Assembly: GCA_964451375.1 (NCBI GenBank)
Contig: CAYVIN010000020.1
Coordinates: 1-57,625 of the forward strand
From: JAGXQV01 sp964451375
GTDB lineage: Bacteria; Pseudomonadota; Gammaproteobacteria; Burkholderiales; Sulfuricellaceae
Direction: 5' to 3'
Length of the DNA stretch: 57,625 nt
Shown: piece by piece, positions 42,617 through 51,154 of the stretch
Numbering within the stretch: the stretch's first letter is position 1
Layout: each line of letters starts with the position of its first letter
Position numbers and translations under genes: made by a program
The notes under the pieces: generated by a model
The model's database searches: none
What the model saw: only the letters and a program-made list of their open reading frames with translations
Told to the model about the DNA's origin: nothing

Positions 42617-45003
42617 AATTCCTGCACTCCTTGCGCTGCTACTGGCAAAAATCCATCCGTCACCAGATGGTGGCCGGCGTGGTTGCCGTCACCACCTTGC
42701 TGATGACGGTGCTGGTGGCCGATTTATCCTGGTATCAAACCCGTTTTCTGTATCACGAAAACGAGCAACAGGCGGCCAGTCTGGCTGAAACCCTGGCGAC
42801 CAGCAGCACCCCTTGGGTGTTGTCCAACGACGTGGTGGGCTTGCAGGAAATCATCCAGTCGGTCACCCATTATCCCGGCCTGCGCTACGCGATGTTGCTT
42901 TCGCCCGACGGGCGGGTGCTGGCGCATAACGACCCGGCGCTGGTCGGGCATTATGTCGAGGATCCCCTCAGCCGGGTTCTGGTCAACTCCGCCCCGGCGC
43001 GCAAAACCCTGGTGGCGGACGCCAATCTGGTTGACGTAGCGGCTCCGGTGCTGGTTGGCGAACGTTTCGTCGGCTGGGCGCGAATCGCGCTGGATCAGGA
43101 AAGGCTGAACGAAAACCTGCGCCAGGTGCGGATGCAGGGCGTCTTCTTCATCGCCCTGACCGTCATCGCCGGCAGCGCTTTTGCGATATTCATGGCGCAC
43201 TGGTTCACCCGCCGCCTGCAACGTCTGATGGACGCCACCGCCCGGGTGCGCAGCGGAGAACGCGGCCTGCGCGTGGCGTTCCGGCGCAAGGACGAAATCG
43301 GTCGGCTGGGCGACGATTTCAACCTCATGCTCGGCGCACTCGAAGAAGACGAAGAACACATCCGCACCACCCGCCAGGAATTACAATCCGCTAATGCCCG
43401 CCTCAGCGGCATCATCGACGGCTCTCTCGACCTGATCGCCGCACTCGACACCGATTACCGCTTCATCGCCTGCAACGCCGCATTCCAGCGCGATTTTGAA
43501 AAAATCTTCGGCAGACCCATCCACATCGGCGAAAGCCTTTTCGAGGCGCTCAGCCACCTCCCCGAAGAAATGGAACGCACCGTGGCGCTGTGGCAACGCG
43601 CCCTGTCCGGCGAATCCTTCACCATCGAAAGCGAATTCGGCGCATCCAGCCTGCAACGGCGCACCTACGAACTGTCCTTCAGCCCGATCCGCGAAAGCGG
43701 CGGCAAAATCATCGGGGCCGCCCACATCCTGCGCGACACCACCGAACGCAAACGCGCCAACGAAATGGCGCGCCTCGAAGAAACCCGCCTCGCCAGCACC
43801 CTGCGCATCTCGCAACACGCCAGCGAAAAAGTCCCCGACCTGATCGACTTTGCCCTCAACGAAGCCATCGCCCTCTCCGGCAGCCAGCTCGGCTACATCT
43901 ATTACTACGACGAAGACACCCGCCAGTTCACCCTGCATTCCTGGTCGAAGGAAGTCATGGATGAATGCCGCATCCTCGACCCGCAAACCGTCTACGACCT
44001 CGACAAAACCGGCCTGTGGGGCGAAGCCGTGCGGCAACGCAAAGCCATCGTGGTCAATAACTTCGCAGCGGAAAATCCGCTCAAGAAAGGCTACCCGGAA
44101 GGCCACGCCCACCTGGAGCGGTATTTCACCATCCCGGTATTCGCTGACGGGCGCATCGTCGCGGTGGTCGGCGTCGCCAACAAGAGCAGCGACTACACCA
44201 ACTTCGACGTAGCCCAGCTCACCATGATGATGGACTCCATCTGGAAAATCGCCGAAGCCAAAAAAGCCGCCGAAGAACTCGCCCGCACCACCCTGGAACT
44301 CGCCCGCTCCAACAAGGAACTCGAAGAATTCGCCTACGTCGCCTCCCACGACCTCCAGGAACCGCTGCGCATGGTCTCCAGCTATCTCTCCCTGCTGGAG
44401 CGGCGCTACAAGGGCAAACTCGACAGCGACGCCGACGAATTCATCCACTTCGCCGTGGACGGCGCAAAACGGATGCAACAACTCATCAAAGACCTGCTCA
44501 CCTACTCGCGGGTCGGCACACGCGGCAAACCGTTTGTTCCCACCGACGGTTATCAGTCGCTCGCCGCCGCCCTCGACAACCTGCAAATCGCCATCCAGGA
44601 ACAAGGCGCGAGCGTCACCCACGACCCGCTGCCGACCATCAAGGCCGACGGATCGCAACTCACCCAACTGTTCCAGAACCTGATCGGCAACGCCATCAAA
44701 TTTCACGGCGCGGAAAAACCCCAAATCCACATCAGCGCCGAGGAAAAAAACGGGGAATGGGAATTCACGGTAAAAGACAACGGCATCGGCATCGCCCCGG
44801 AAAACTTCGAACGTATCTTCATCATCTTCCAGCGCCTCCACACCCGCGAAGAATACCCCGGCACCGGCATCGGCCTGTCGGTATGCAAACGCATCGTCGA
44901 ACGCCACGGCGGACGCATCTGGCTGGAATCCGAAGCAGGCAAGGGAACCACCTTCCACTTCACCCTGCCGGCGGCGAAAGTGCTTTCCGTAGAAGAGGAA
45001 TAA
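42613..45003 (+). CDS. Membrane sensor histidine kinase (HAMP-PAS-GAF-HisKA-HATPase)
   Basis: A 796-residue kinase. Membrane segments near residues 20-40 and 175-195 enclose a periplasmic sensor domain. HAMP follows (to about 255), then PAS (265-385) and GAF (about 405-555). HisKA has FAYVASHDLQEPLRMV with the phospho-His near 580. The HATPase carries N (FQNLIGNAIKFHG), G1 (VKDNGIGIAPENFERIF) and G2 (GTGIGLSVCKRIVERHGG) boxes. No response regulator is adjacent. Coupling to the PhnD-like gene suggests that lipoprotein feeds its periplasmic domain. Confidence 0.9.
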   Translation: MKFLHSLRCYWQKSIRHQMVAGVVAVTTLLMTVLVADLSWYQTRFLYHENEQQAASLAETLATSSTPWVLSNDVVGLQEIIQSVTHYPGLRYAMLLSPDGRVLAHNDPALVGHYVEDPLSRVLVNSAPARKTLVADANLVDVAAPVLVGERFVGWARIALDQERLNENLRQVRMQGVFFIALTVIAGSAFAIFMAHWFTRRLQRLMDATARVRSGERGLRVAFRRKDEIGRLGDDFNLMLGALEEDEEHIRTTRQELQSANARLSGIIDGSLDLIAALDTDYRFIACNAAFQRDFEKIFGRPIHIGESLFEALSHLPEEMERTVALWQRALSGESFTIESEFGASSLQRRTYELSFSPIRESGGKIIGAAHILRDTTERKRANEMARLEETRLASTLRISQHASEKVPDLIDFALNEAIALSGSQLGYIYYYDEDTRQFTLHSWSKEVMDECRILDPQTVYDLDKTGLWGEAVRQRKAIVVNNFAAENPLKKGYPEGHAHLERYFTIPVFADGRIVAVVGVANKSSDYTNFDVAQLTMMMDSIWKIAEAKKAAEELARTTLELARSNKELEEFAYVASHDLQEPLRMVSSYLSLLERRYKGKLDSDADEFIHFAVDGAKRMQQLIKDLLTYSRVGTRGKPFVPTDGYQSLAAALDNLQIAIQEQGASVTHDPLPTIKADGSQLTQLFQNLIGNAIKFHGAEKPQIHISAEEKNGEWEFTVKDNGIGIAPENFERIFIIFQRLHTREEYPGTGIGLSVCKRIVERHGGRIWLESEAGKGTTFHFTLPAAKVLSVEEE

Positions 45004-45019
45004 CCGCCAGAGTTGCTGG

Positions 45020-45101
45020 ATGTTAGCGCTTGCTTACGCGGAGACGCCCATTGGACGGTGACATGGCTGGAGAGCAAGGTAGGGCGGGGGTTGTAGGGGC
45101 A
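45020..45101. repeat. RepF copy 1, downstream of a kinase gene
   Basis: This 82-base unit (ATGTTAGCGCTTGCTTACGC ... TGGCTGGAGAGCAAGG ... AGGGGCA) is about 75% identical to 49626-49706 in the same orientation. Both start about 16-20 bases after the stop codon of a histidine kinase gene. No coding potential is seen. Confidence 0.65.
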
Positions 45102-45164
45102 GAGCCCTGCCACCCTTCGATTCACGTTGACCGAGTATTTTGTCCCCACTCCGCAAGCAGGCGC

Positions 45165-45590
45165 TCATTTTGAAATAGCCCCCACAAGCGGCTTGCGGAA
45201 TTCGCGATGGCAATTCAGACAAGCTGTCTGGGTATCGCGAAACGCATCAATCACCCCTCCACCGTCGCCTTTGGCGGCGGCGTCGGAGATGGCTTGCGCG
45301 GCTTTGTGGGTGGCGTTGTCATGCGCTTTGAACTTCCCCATGTCAGCCCCCAGAAAGTTCATGATGCGAACTTTTTCCGGCGCCGATGGCTGGGGATGGG
45401 CGGCTATCGAATTGGCGGATTTTTCCACCTGCGCCCATTCCTCACGGGAAATCCCGTCGCTGATGGATTGCATGTGACGGCCCATGTCCTGCATGACGGC
45501 GCGCAGGGTGAGCGGTTCGTCGCCCTGCGCAACGCTGCACAGGTGCAACAGTGCGATGCTTGCAATGATTTGTTTGGCGATAGCGTTCAT
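45165..45590 (-). CDS. Cytochrome c'-like monoheme protein
   Basis: A 141-residue exported protein read from 45590, with a signal peptide ending near AQGDE. A helical body (TLRAVMQDMGRHMQSISDGI; EEWAQVEKSANSIAAHP) ends in ACLNCHREFRKP, the C-terminal CxxCH typical of cytochrome c' four-helix proteins. Such proteins bind NO or protect against it, but the distal site cannot be judged here. It requires the ccm system. Confidence 0.7.
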   Translation of the reverse strand: MNAIAKQIIASIALLHLCSVAQGDEPLTLRAVMQDMGRHMQSISDGISREEWAQVEKSANSIAAHPQPSAPEKVRIMNFLGADMGKFKAHDNATHKAAQAISDAAAKGDGGGVIDAFRDTQTACLNCHREFRKPLVGAISK

Positions 45591-45678
45591 TCAGTGTGTT
45601 CCTTGGTGATTGTTGAAATAGGGTTAGGGTGACCGCTCAGGGTGGCGGTGTTTTGCGCCTTCCTCCTGCCAGGGCTTG

Positions 45679-45886
45679 CGTATGCACACATCTTCGGCCC
45701 CAATTTTGATACGACGCAGGAAGCAAATTCAAACGACTTTCTTTGCACTGGGCAACACTTCCTCAAGTGCTGGTCACCCTCTCCCCCGGCCCCTCTCCCA
45801 CTCGCGTGGGAGAGGGGAGTGTCCATGCGCTTACCGGTGGAGCAATCCGCGCTTTTCTTCCCTCTCCCACGCGAGTGGGAGAGGGC
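45679..45886. repeat. RepB copy 1
   Basis: A 208-bp non-coding unit running from CGTATGCACACATCTT to a GTGGGAGAGGG stem, near-identical to 57364-57571. It contains two nested hairpins (CCTCTCCCACTCGCGTGGGAGAGG; CCCTCTCCCACGCGAGTGGG). It fills most of the 353-base gap between the cytochrome c'-like gene and the next ORF. Confidence 0.85.
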
Positions 45887-45943
45887 AGCGGTGCTTAAAT
45901 TCAGGCAAGCCGTGGTTCTTCGCCAACCTGGCAATCCGAGCCT

Positions 45944-46243
45944 TTAGCGCCGCCTGCCGCCGTCCCGTGGTGCGCCGCCGGGTTGTCCGTTGCGCGCCGC
46001 GTAACCTTGTCCATAGCCGCTTTCCAGGCGGCTGCGCCCGTTGACCGCAGTTTCGCGTTGCAGGCGTTGTTCCGCCGTATCCAGGTTGTCGGCGCGGCTG
46101 TGGAGTTGCTCGCGATAATTGAGGTATTCGTCGCGGCTCATGGTCGGCAGGCGCGCTCGATCCGTCAGGATCAGGTCGTCCGCGCCTGCCGCGCCGCTGA
46201 GCAGCAGCAGGGCCAGCGCGGCATTCAGGTGTGGCGCGTTCAT
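45944..46243 (-). CDS. Small exported protein
   Basis: A 99-residue protein read from 46243, with a signal peptide (MNAPHLNAALALLLLSGAAG) and a charged mature part rich in Arg, Gln and Gly (SRDEYLNYREQLHSRADNL; GGAPRDGGRRR). No family is recognised. It lies nine bases downstream of the DUF2202 gene, so it is probably co-expressed with it. Confidence 0.6.
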   Translation of the reverse strand: MNAPHLNAALALLLLSGAAGADDLILTDRARLPTMSRDEYLNYREQLHSRADNLDTAEQRLQRETAVNGRSRLESGYGQGYAARNGQPGGAPRDGGRRR

Positions 46244-46251
46244 CGCAAGGC

Positions 46252-47364
46252 TCAGGGCTGGATGCCGAAGGATAACGGGGTGCTGCTGAGGATCAGGCTG
46301 CCGTCGCCCGGCAGGTAGCCGCAGTAGAGTTGGAAATAGCCCGCCATGTTCTGGAAGTTCCCGCTGTAGAGGGTTTGCTCATGGCTGGCCTGCAACACTG
46401 CGGGACTGCCCTGGAGGCTTCGCAATTCGCCGTTCCACGCCTGCCAGGTGTTTTGCGCGGTGAGTTGGTAGGCGCTCACGGCGCGTTGCCCGTAAGCCTG
46501 AAACAACATCACGTTGACCAGTTGGGCGGTTTGCCCGATGTGCGCGGGATCGACCTGGATGGTTGCGTTGAGGGTGAGCTGGCTGAGCTGGGTAAGCGCG
46601 ATTTCTCCGCTGGGAACGACGCCGCCGCTGTGCAGGCGCAGGGTGAAGCGCGCCCGCGTGGACAACGGCTTGGCGGCGCTGATGTCGATGGCGCTGCCGG
46701 CCACGCTGGGATCGTCGTTGAGGGTGGGCGTGACGCTGGCTGCGGGCAGCACCTGGGCGGTGTAACTTTCGCCCAGTGCGCCAAGGTTGGCGGCAAAGGC
46801 GCGCAGGTGTTTGGCCGACCCGGCCAGCAGGTTGTCGTAAAGCGATTTAACTTCGGGGATGGCGGTTTGGTCGCGGGCGGTCTGCAAATCGCGGATGTCC
46901 ACTTCCTCAATGGTTCCGCCGACCCGTAATGCTTCCGCCAACGATGTCTGGCCGCGCGCCAAGAGGCTGTCATACAGCCCTTGCAAAGTCGTGTTGTTGA
47001 AACGCCCGGCTTCGGCGCGGGCCGAGTCGGGAAGACCGTAGGCGTCGAGGAAACATTTGAGCTGATCCATGTGCGTTTGCTCGGACTGGGCGATGTTGTT
47101 GAATACCGGCTGCTGCCATTTCTGGTAGAGGGCGAGATACACGTCGCGCGCCAGTTTTTCCTCTTCGCGCATGAACGCCAGTTGTGCGGCTTCTCCGGCG
47201 CTGGGCGCGGTGGCGGCGGCGATGGCGGGACAGGCCTGATAAGCCCCGTTGCCATTGCCCCGCCCGGCAAATCCGGGGCCGCTGTGGAGAATCGCCAGTG
47301 CGGCGAGGAGCAGGCTGAAGTGGGTGGCGGTGCGTCGCTGGGTATAACGATGGTCTGTGGTCAT
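46252..47364 (-). CDS. Exported DUF2202 ferritin-like protein
   Basis: A 370-residue protein read from 47364, with a signal peptide ending near GFAGRG. Residues about 60-205 match the DUF2202 helical domain: LAFMREEEKLARDVYLALYQ, FNNIAQSEQTHMDQLKCF, GTIEEVDIRDLQ, GSAKHLRAFAANL. The Glu/His pattern resembles ferritin-like diiron sites. The C-terminal 150 residues are beta-rich and unassigned. It is divergent from the OmpR-type regulator at 47594, which may control it. Confidence 0.75.
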   Translation of the reverse strand: MTTDHRYTQRRTATHFSLLLAALAILHSGPGFAGRGNGNGAYQACPAIAAATAPSAGEAAQLAFMREEEKLARDVYLALYQKWQQPVFNNIAQSEQTHMDQLKCFLDAYGLPDSARAEAGRFNNTTLQGLYDSLLARGQTSLAEALRVGGTIEEVDIRDLQTARDQTAIPEVKSLYDNLLAGSAKHLRAFAANLGALGESYTAQVLPAASVTPTLNDDPSVAGSAIDISAAKPLSTRARFTLRLHSGGVVPSGEIALTQLSQLTLNATIQVDPAHIGQTAQLVNVMLFQAYGQRAVSAYQLTAQNTWQAWNGELRSLQGSPAVLQASHEQTLYSGNFQNMAGYFQLYCGYLPGDGSLILSSTPLSFGIQP

Positions 47365-47593
47365 GATGGCTCTCCGCTGGGTTGGGATTCGGGCTGGGCG
47401 TTACTGCTCGCCTTCCGATACGGCTATTCTCCCAGCCGGGTGTTGCGAGGCAGTTTCCCGATCATGCCGAATTGTTACAGTTTGTTACCGGCGCCGGTGC
47501 GAGGTAAGTCATCCTGATATAGTGAAGTACCCGCTGTTGTTTTGTCCGGCGGGGCAAGGTATATCTTTCACAACCGCATCCGGCAGGAAAAAA

Positions 47594-48298
47594 ATGGAAA
47601 CGTCCCGCATTCTGATCGTCGATGACGACCCCGGCCTGCTCGGTTTGTTGCAACAATACCTGAGCGGCAACGGGTATGACGTGACCGGGGTGGCGGACGG
47701 GGTGGCGATGGAGCACCATCTTGATACACACGGCGCGGATTTGCTGCTGCTCGATCTGATGTTGCCCGGCGAAGATGGCCTGAGTCTGGCGCGCAAGGTG
47801 CGGGCGCGCGGCAACGCGCTGCCCATCATCATGCTTTCGGCGCGCGGCGAAGATATCGACCGTATCATCGGACTGGAAGTGGGGGCGGATGATTACCTCG
47901 CCAAACCTTTCAACCCCCGCGAACTGCTGGCGCGGATCCGCGCGGTATTGCGCCGCAGCGTCGGCGAGACGCCGCCCGGCGGGGTTCCGCCGCCCACCTT
48001 CGGGCCGTTCCAACTGGACATCGGCGCGCGCCGCCTGACCCGCGAGAACCGGGAAATCCCCCTCACCAACGGCGAATTCAACCTGCTGCGGGTCTTCGTC
48101 GAACACCCGCGCCGGGTGCTCAGCCGCGACACCCTGATGGAATTCATCAAGGGCTACGAACGTGATGCTTTCGATCGCAGCATCGACGTGCGGGTCACCC
48201 GTTTGCGCCGCAAGATCGAGGACGATCAAAGCGCGCCGGTCTATATCCGCACAGTATGGGGCGAGGGTTATCTGTTTGCGCCGGAAGGCAAGGGATAA
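47594..48298 (+). CDS. OmpR-family response regulator
   Basis: A 234-residue regulator starting at 47594 after AGGAAAA. Receiver: LIVDDDPGLLGLL and the phospho-acceptor Asp in LLLLDLMLPGEDG, with Lys in DDYLAKPFNP. A winged-helix DNA-binding domain follows from about 130 (LTNGEFNLLRVFVEHP; DRSIDVRVTRLRRKIED; VWGEGYLF). It lies seven bases before its kinase and divergent from the DUF2202 gene. Confidence 0.93.
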   Translation: METSRILIVDDDPGLLGLLQQYLSGNGYDVTGVADGVAMEHHLDTHGADLLLLDLMLPGEDGLSLARKVRARGNALPIIMLSARGEDIDRIIGLEVGADDYLAKPFNPRELLARIRAVLRRSVGETPPGGVPPPTFGPFQLDIGARRLTRENREIPLTNGEFNLLRVFVEHPRRVLSRDTLMEFIKGYERDAFDRSIDVRVTRLRRKIEDDQSAPVYIRTVWGEGYLFAPEGKG

Positions 48299-48305
48299 GA
48301 CGCCG

Positions 48306-49607
48306 ATGAGATTATTTTCGCACCGTCCCGCCACCCTCTTCGGGCGTAGCGCCGTAACCCTGGTAGCGGCGTTTCTGGCTTTCCAGATTTTCACGCTGGC
48401 GACGCTGGTTTATTTCGTCCTGTTGCCGCTGGCGGAGCGCTCCGCCGACGACCTTGCCGAATTGATCGTGCTTTCCGCGCAGACCTGGGTGGAATTGCCC
48501 CCCGAAACACGCCACGATTTCGAGCAGGAACTGGCGAAAAACCACGACCTGTGGCTGTTTCCCCAAAGCGCGCCGCTGGCCCGCACGGGGCGCGTCGCGC
48601 CCTATCAGCAATTATTGGAAAACGCGCTGGCGAAACGCGCCGGCCTTACCCTGCCGGTGCTCGTGACGGACTGGGCGGAACCGTGGTTCTGGACGGAAAT
48701 CCCGCTTGCCGGGCAATTGATCCGCATCGGTTTTCCCAAGGAACGTGTCGGCACCCGGCCCCTCCTGGCCCTGGCTCTGGTGCTGGGAGGCGGCGCTCTG
48801 CTGGCGCTGATTACCGCGCTGGTGCTGGCGCGCCGCATCACCTTGCCGCTGGCGCGGCTGTCCCAGGCCACCCAGCGCGTCGGCAAGGGCGAAACGCCGG
48901 AATTGCTGCCCGAAACCGGGCCACAGGAATTGGCCGCCGTGGCGCGCAGTTTTAACCACATGGTGCGCGAAGTGCGCGAATTACTCGCCAACCGCACCAC
49001 GCTGCTCGCCGGGATATCCCACGACCTGCGCACCCCGCTGGCGCGGATGCGTCTGGCCGTGGAAATGTTGCCCGCCGACGCCGCCCCGCAACTGACCGCA
49101 CAACTGCAACAGGATATCGAGCAGATGAATGCGTTGATCGGCGCATTGCTCGACCTGAGCCGGGGACTGGGCAACGAAGAGAAACAGTCCGTCGATGTGG
49201 AGGAACTGCTCGCCGGACTCGCCGAGGAAATGCGGCGTAGCGGCGCAGCCGTGGAATACCGCGCGGATACGCCGTGGCAGGTTATTGCCGCCCCGCTGGC
49301 GTTGCGCCGCATCCTCGTCAATCTGCTCGACAACGCGGTGCGTTACGGCGACGGCAAAGCGGTGGAAATCCGCCGCCGGGAAGACCAGGCCATCAGCATT
49401 CTCGACCACGGCCCCGGTATTCCCCCGCAACTCAACGAAGCGGTATTCCAGCCCTTCTACCGCCTCGAAACCTCGCGCAATACCGCTACCGGCGGCAGCG
49501 GGCTGGGCCTCGCGATAGCCCGCCAACTCGCCCAAAGCAACGGCTGGAAAGTGGAATTGTTACCCCGCCCGGAAGGCGGCACGGAGGCCCGATTGACCCT
49601 CGGCTAA
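48306..49607 (+). CDS. EnvZ-type sensor histidine kinase
   Basis: A 433-residue kinase with two membrane segments (about 15-40 and 160-182) around a periplasmic domain of about 115 residues. HAMP spans about 183-235. The phospho-His is in LLAGISHDLRTPLARMRL. The HATPase carries NLLDNAVRYG, ILDHGPGIP and GSGLGLAIARQLA. It is the cognate partner of the preceding regulator. A RepF repeat follows its stop. Confidence 0.93.
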   Translation: MRLFSHRPATLFGRSAVTLVAAFLAFQIFTLATLVYFVLLPLAERSADDLAELIVLSAQTWVELPPETRHDFEQELAKNHDLWLFPQSAPLARTGRVAPYQQLLENALAKRAGLTLPVLVTDWAEPWFWTEIPLAGQLIRIGFPKERVGTRPLLALALVLGGGALLALITALVLARRITLPLARLSQATQRVGKGETPELLPETGPQELAAVARSFNHMVREVRELLANRTTLLAGISHDLRTPLARMRLAVEMLPADAAPQLTAQLQQDIEQMNALIGALLDLSRGLGNEEKQSVDVEELLAGLAEEMRRSGAAVEYRADTPWQVIAAPLALRRILVNLLDNAVRYGDGKAVEIRRREDQAISILDHGPGIPPQLNEAVFQPFYRLETSRNTATGGSGLGLAIARQLAQSNGWKVELLPRPEGGTEARLTLG

Positions 49608-49625
49608 ACCAGTGTGCAGGCCGAA

Positions 49626-49706
49626 ATGTTAGCGCCCGCTTACGCTAAGAGGCCCGTGGAATGGCGATGTGGCTAGAGAGCAAGGAAGGACGCGGGTTTC
49701 AGGGCA
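49626..49706. repeat. RepF copy 2, downstream of a kinase gene
   Basis: ATGTTAGCGCCCGCTTACGC ... TGGCTAGAGAGCAAGG ... CAGGGCA matches 45020-45101 over its length. It fills the gap between the kinase stop and the convergent spermidine-synthase-like gene. Confidence 0.65.
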
Positions 49707-50486
49707 TCACTCAACAGGAAAGGGAGATTTCAGCGCCCTCACCACCTTTTGGGCGGTGGAATGCAGCGAAATCGCGTGGGACGGGACGAAATTTTCCAGC
49801 CTGGCCTTTATGTTGTCGGGCGAGGGCGGGAAGTTGTCGCCCTTGCAGGCAAAAACGATTTTGTTTCCCCACTCTTCCGAATCGATGACCACGATCTGTT
49901 CATGAAAACTTTCCCGGATTCTGGCGCAATAGGTCGGGAACTCGACGTTGCCGCTCCACAGGTTGACCACCAAAACCCCGCCGTCCCGGAGTTTTTCGTA
50001 ACAATCGTCGTAAAACCGTGCGCTGCCCAATTGTCCGGGTAATCCGTCGCGGTCGTAGCCGTCCACCAGCAGCACATCGACCGGTTCGGTTTGATCCTGT
50101 ACATAAATCGCGCCATCTTCACACACCACCCGGAAATCGGCGCTGTCCGGCGGTATCTCGAAGGTGTCCCGCAACGCGATGACGCTCGCGCTGATTTCCA
50201 CCGCAGTGAAGTGAACGCCGGGCAAATGGCGCAGGCAATATTTCGCCAGCGAGCCGCCACCCAGCCCTATCATCGCAATCCGTTCCGGCTGGGGCTGGAA
50301 GAGCAGGAAACCCATCATCGTCAGGGTGTACCCGAGAACCAGTCTGCTGGGGTCGTTTTTGCGCATCCGGCTCTGGGTGGCGTTAAACGCAAAGTGCATC
50401 GAAATTTCGTCTTCGTTGTGCTGCACATAGGGCTCGCCGACCAGATAGCGGGAGAACGCGGCTTCGTCGCCCTGGAAAAAATCCAT
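49707..50486 (-). CDS. Spermidine-synthase-like methyltransferase-fold protein
   Basis: A 259-residue protein. The start at 50486 (MDFFQGDEAAFSRYLVGEPY) follows AAAGGA; ATG 50516 would add ten residues. The Rossmann motif IAMIGLGGGSLAKYCL, acidic FTAVEIS, and VDVLLVDGYDRDGLPGQL resemble the SpeE superfamily core. Instead of the polyamine-site YYDCD-like loop it has DGYDRDG, and the short N-terminus differs from true SpeE, which is present at 56439. An aminopropyltransferase role is therefore doubtful. It probably binds S-adenosyl ligands in the cytoplasm. Confidence 0.7.
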   Translation of the reverse strand: MDFFQGDEAAFSRYLVGEPYVQHNEDEISMHFAFNATQSRMRKNDPSRLVLGYTLTMMGFLLFQPQPERIAMIGLGGGSLAKYCLRHLPGVHFTAVEISASVIALRDTFEIPPDSADFRVVCEDGAIYVQDQTEPVDVLLVDGYDRDGLPGQLGSARFYDDCYEKLRDGGVLVVNLWSGNVEFPTYCARIRESFHEQIVVIDSEEWGNKIVFACKGDNFPPSPDNIKARLENFVPSHAISLHSTAQKVVRALKSPFPVE

Positions 50487-50572
50487 CAAGGTTTCCTTTG
50501 AATTTCTCTTCTTCATTTTTTACGGCCTTGGTAAATACACGCGGCGGCGCGGTTCGCTGAAGGATACGGCGC

Positions 50573-50734
50573 TATACCTTGCCTCGTCGCAATTTGGTGA
50601 TTTAGCCGCGTCTGGCGGGATGCGATGCAAGGCGCAAATGGTGCGTGTGGCTGTACCACACAAGCCATTTGCAACGCAGCAGCGCGCCCGCCAGACGATG
50701 GATAAATCGGTAAATTGTGGCGAGGCAAGGTATA
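50573..50734. repeat. RepD: 162-bp imperfect palindrome
   Basis: TATACCTTGCCTCG (50573-50586) and CGAGGCAAGGTATA (50721-50734) are perfect inverted ends. Inner arms also pair: CAATTT/AAATTG, GATTTA/TAAATC, GTCTGGCGGG/CCCGCCAGAC, GCAAATGG/CCATTTGC and GTGTGG/CCACAC. Nearly the whole unit can fold into one long stem. It occupies the spacer between divergent genes. Confidence 0.85.
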
Positions 50735-50780
50735 CAATCCGCGCCTCCCTGGCTAGCCGCCCCACTTTAGAGCATATTAG

Positions 50781-51134
50781 ATGACCGACAATCACCAGAA
50801 AATCCGCTTTTTCAAAAGACATATTCCCGCTTTCGAGTGCCTGCCCGGATGCCATGATTGCTGCGGCCCGGTAACGGCTTCCAGCGTCGAGATGGCGGAA
50901 CTTCCCGTCAAAAGCGCCGCTGCGCATCGCCGTGCGCTGGCCGACCTGAGTTGTCCGCATCTGGGGGCCAAGGGCTGTACGGTTTATGCGGATCGCCCGC
51001 TGATTTGCCGGCTGTTCGGAACCACGCCCGAGTTGCCTTGCCCGCACGGAATGCGCCCCGAGGAGATGATCGCGCCGGACATCGAGCGGCAGTTGATGAA
51101 GTTTTTCAAGGAGACCCGCCAGGTGCTGGTTTGA
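50781..51134 (+). CDS. YkgJ-family cysteine-cluster protein
   Basis: A 117-residue protein with the YkgJ zinc/iron-cluster pattern: FECLPGCHDCCGPV near residue 20, then LSCPHLGAKGCTVYADRPLICRLFG. The eight cysteines are intact. The family is widespread and of uncertain function. Its 5' end faces the RepD palindrome; it converges on plsY. Confidence 0.85.
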   Translation: MTDNHQKIRFFKRHIPAFECLPGCHDCCGPVTASSVEMAELPVKSAAAHRRALADLSCPHLGAKGCTVYADRPLICRLFGTTPELPCPHGMRPEEMIAPDIERQLMKFFKETRQVLV

Positions 51135-51154
51135 CCGGGCGGGCCAAGCCGCAA

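Noticed and set aside
43381..44958. A 525-codon open frame on the minus strand opposite the histidine kinase
   Set aside because: It mirrors the codon pattern of the well-supported kinase on the other strand, is Gly/Phe/Val-rich without motifs, and has no ribosome site. It is a GC-driven shadow frame.
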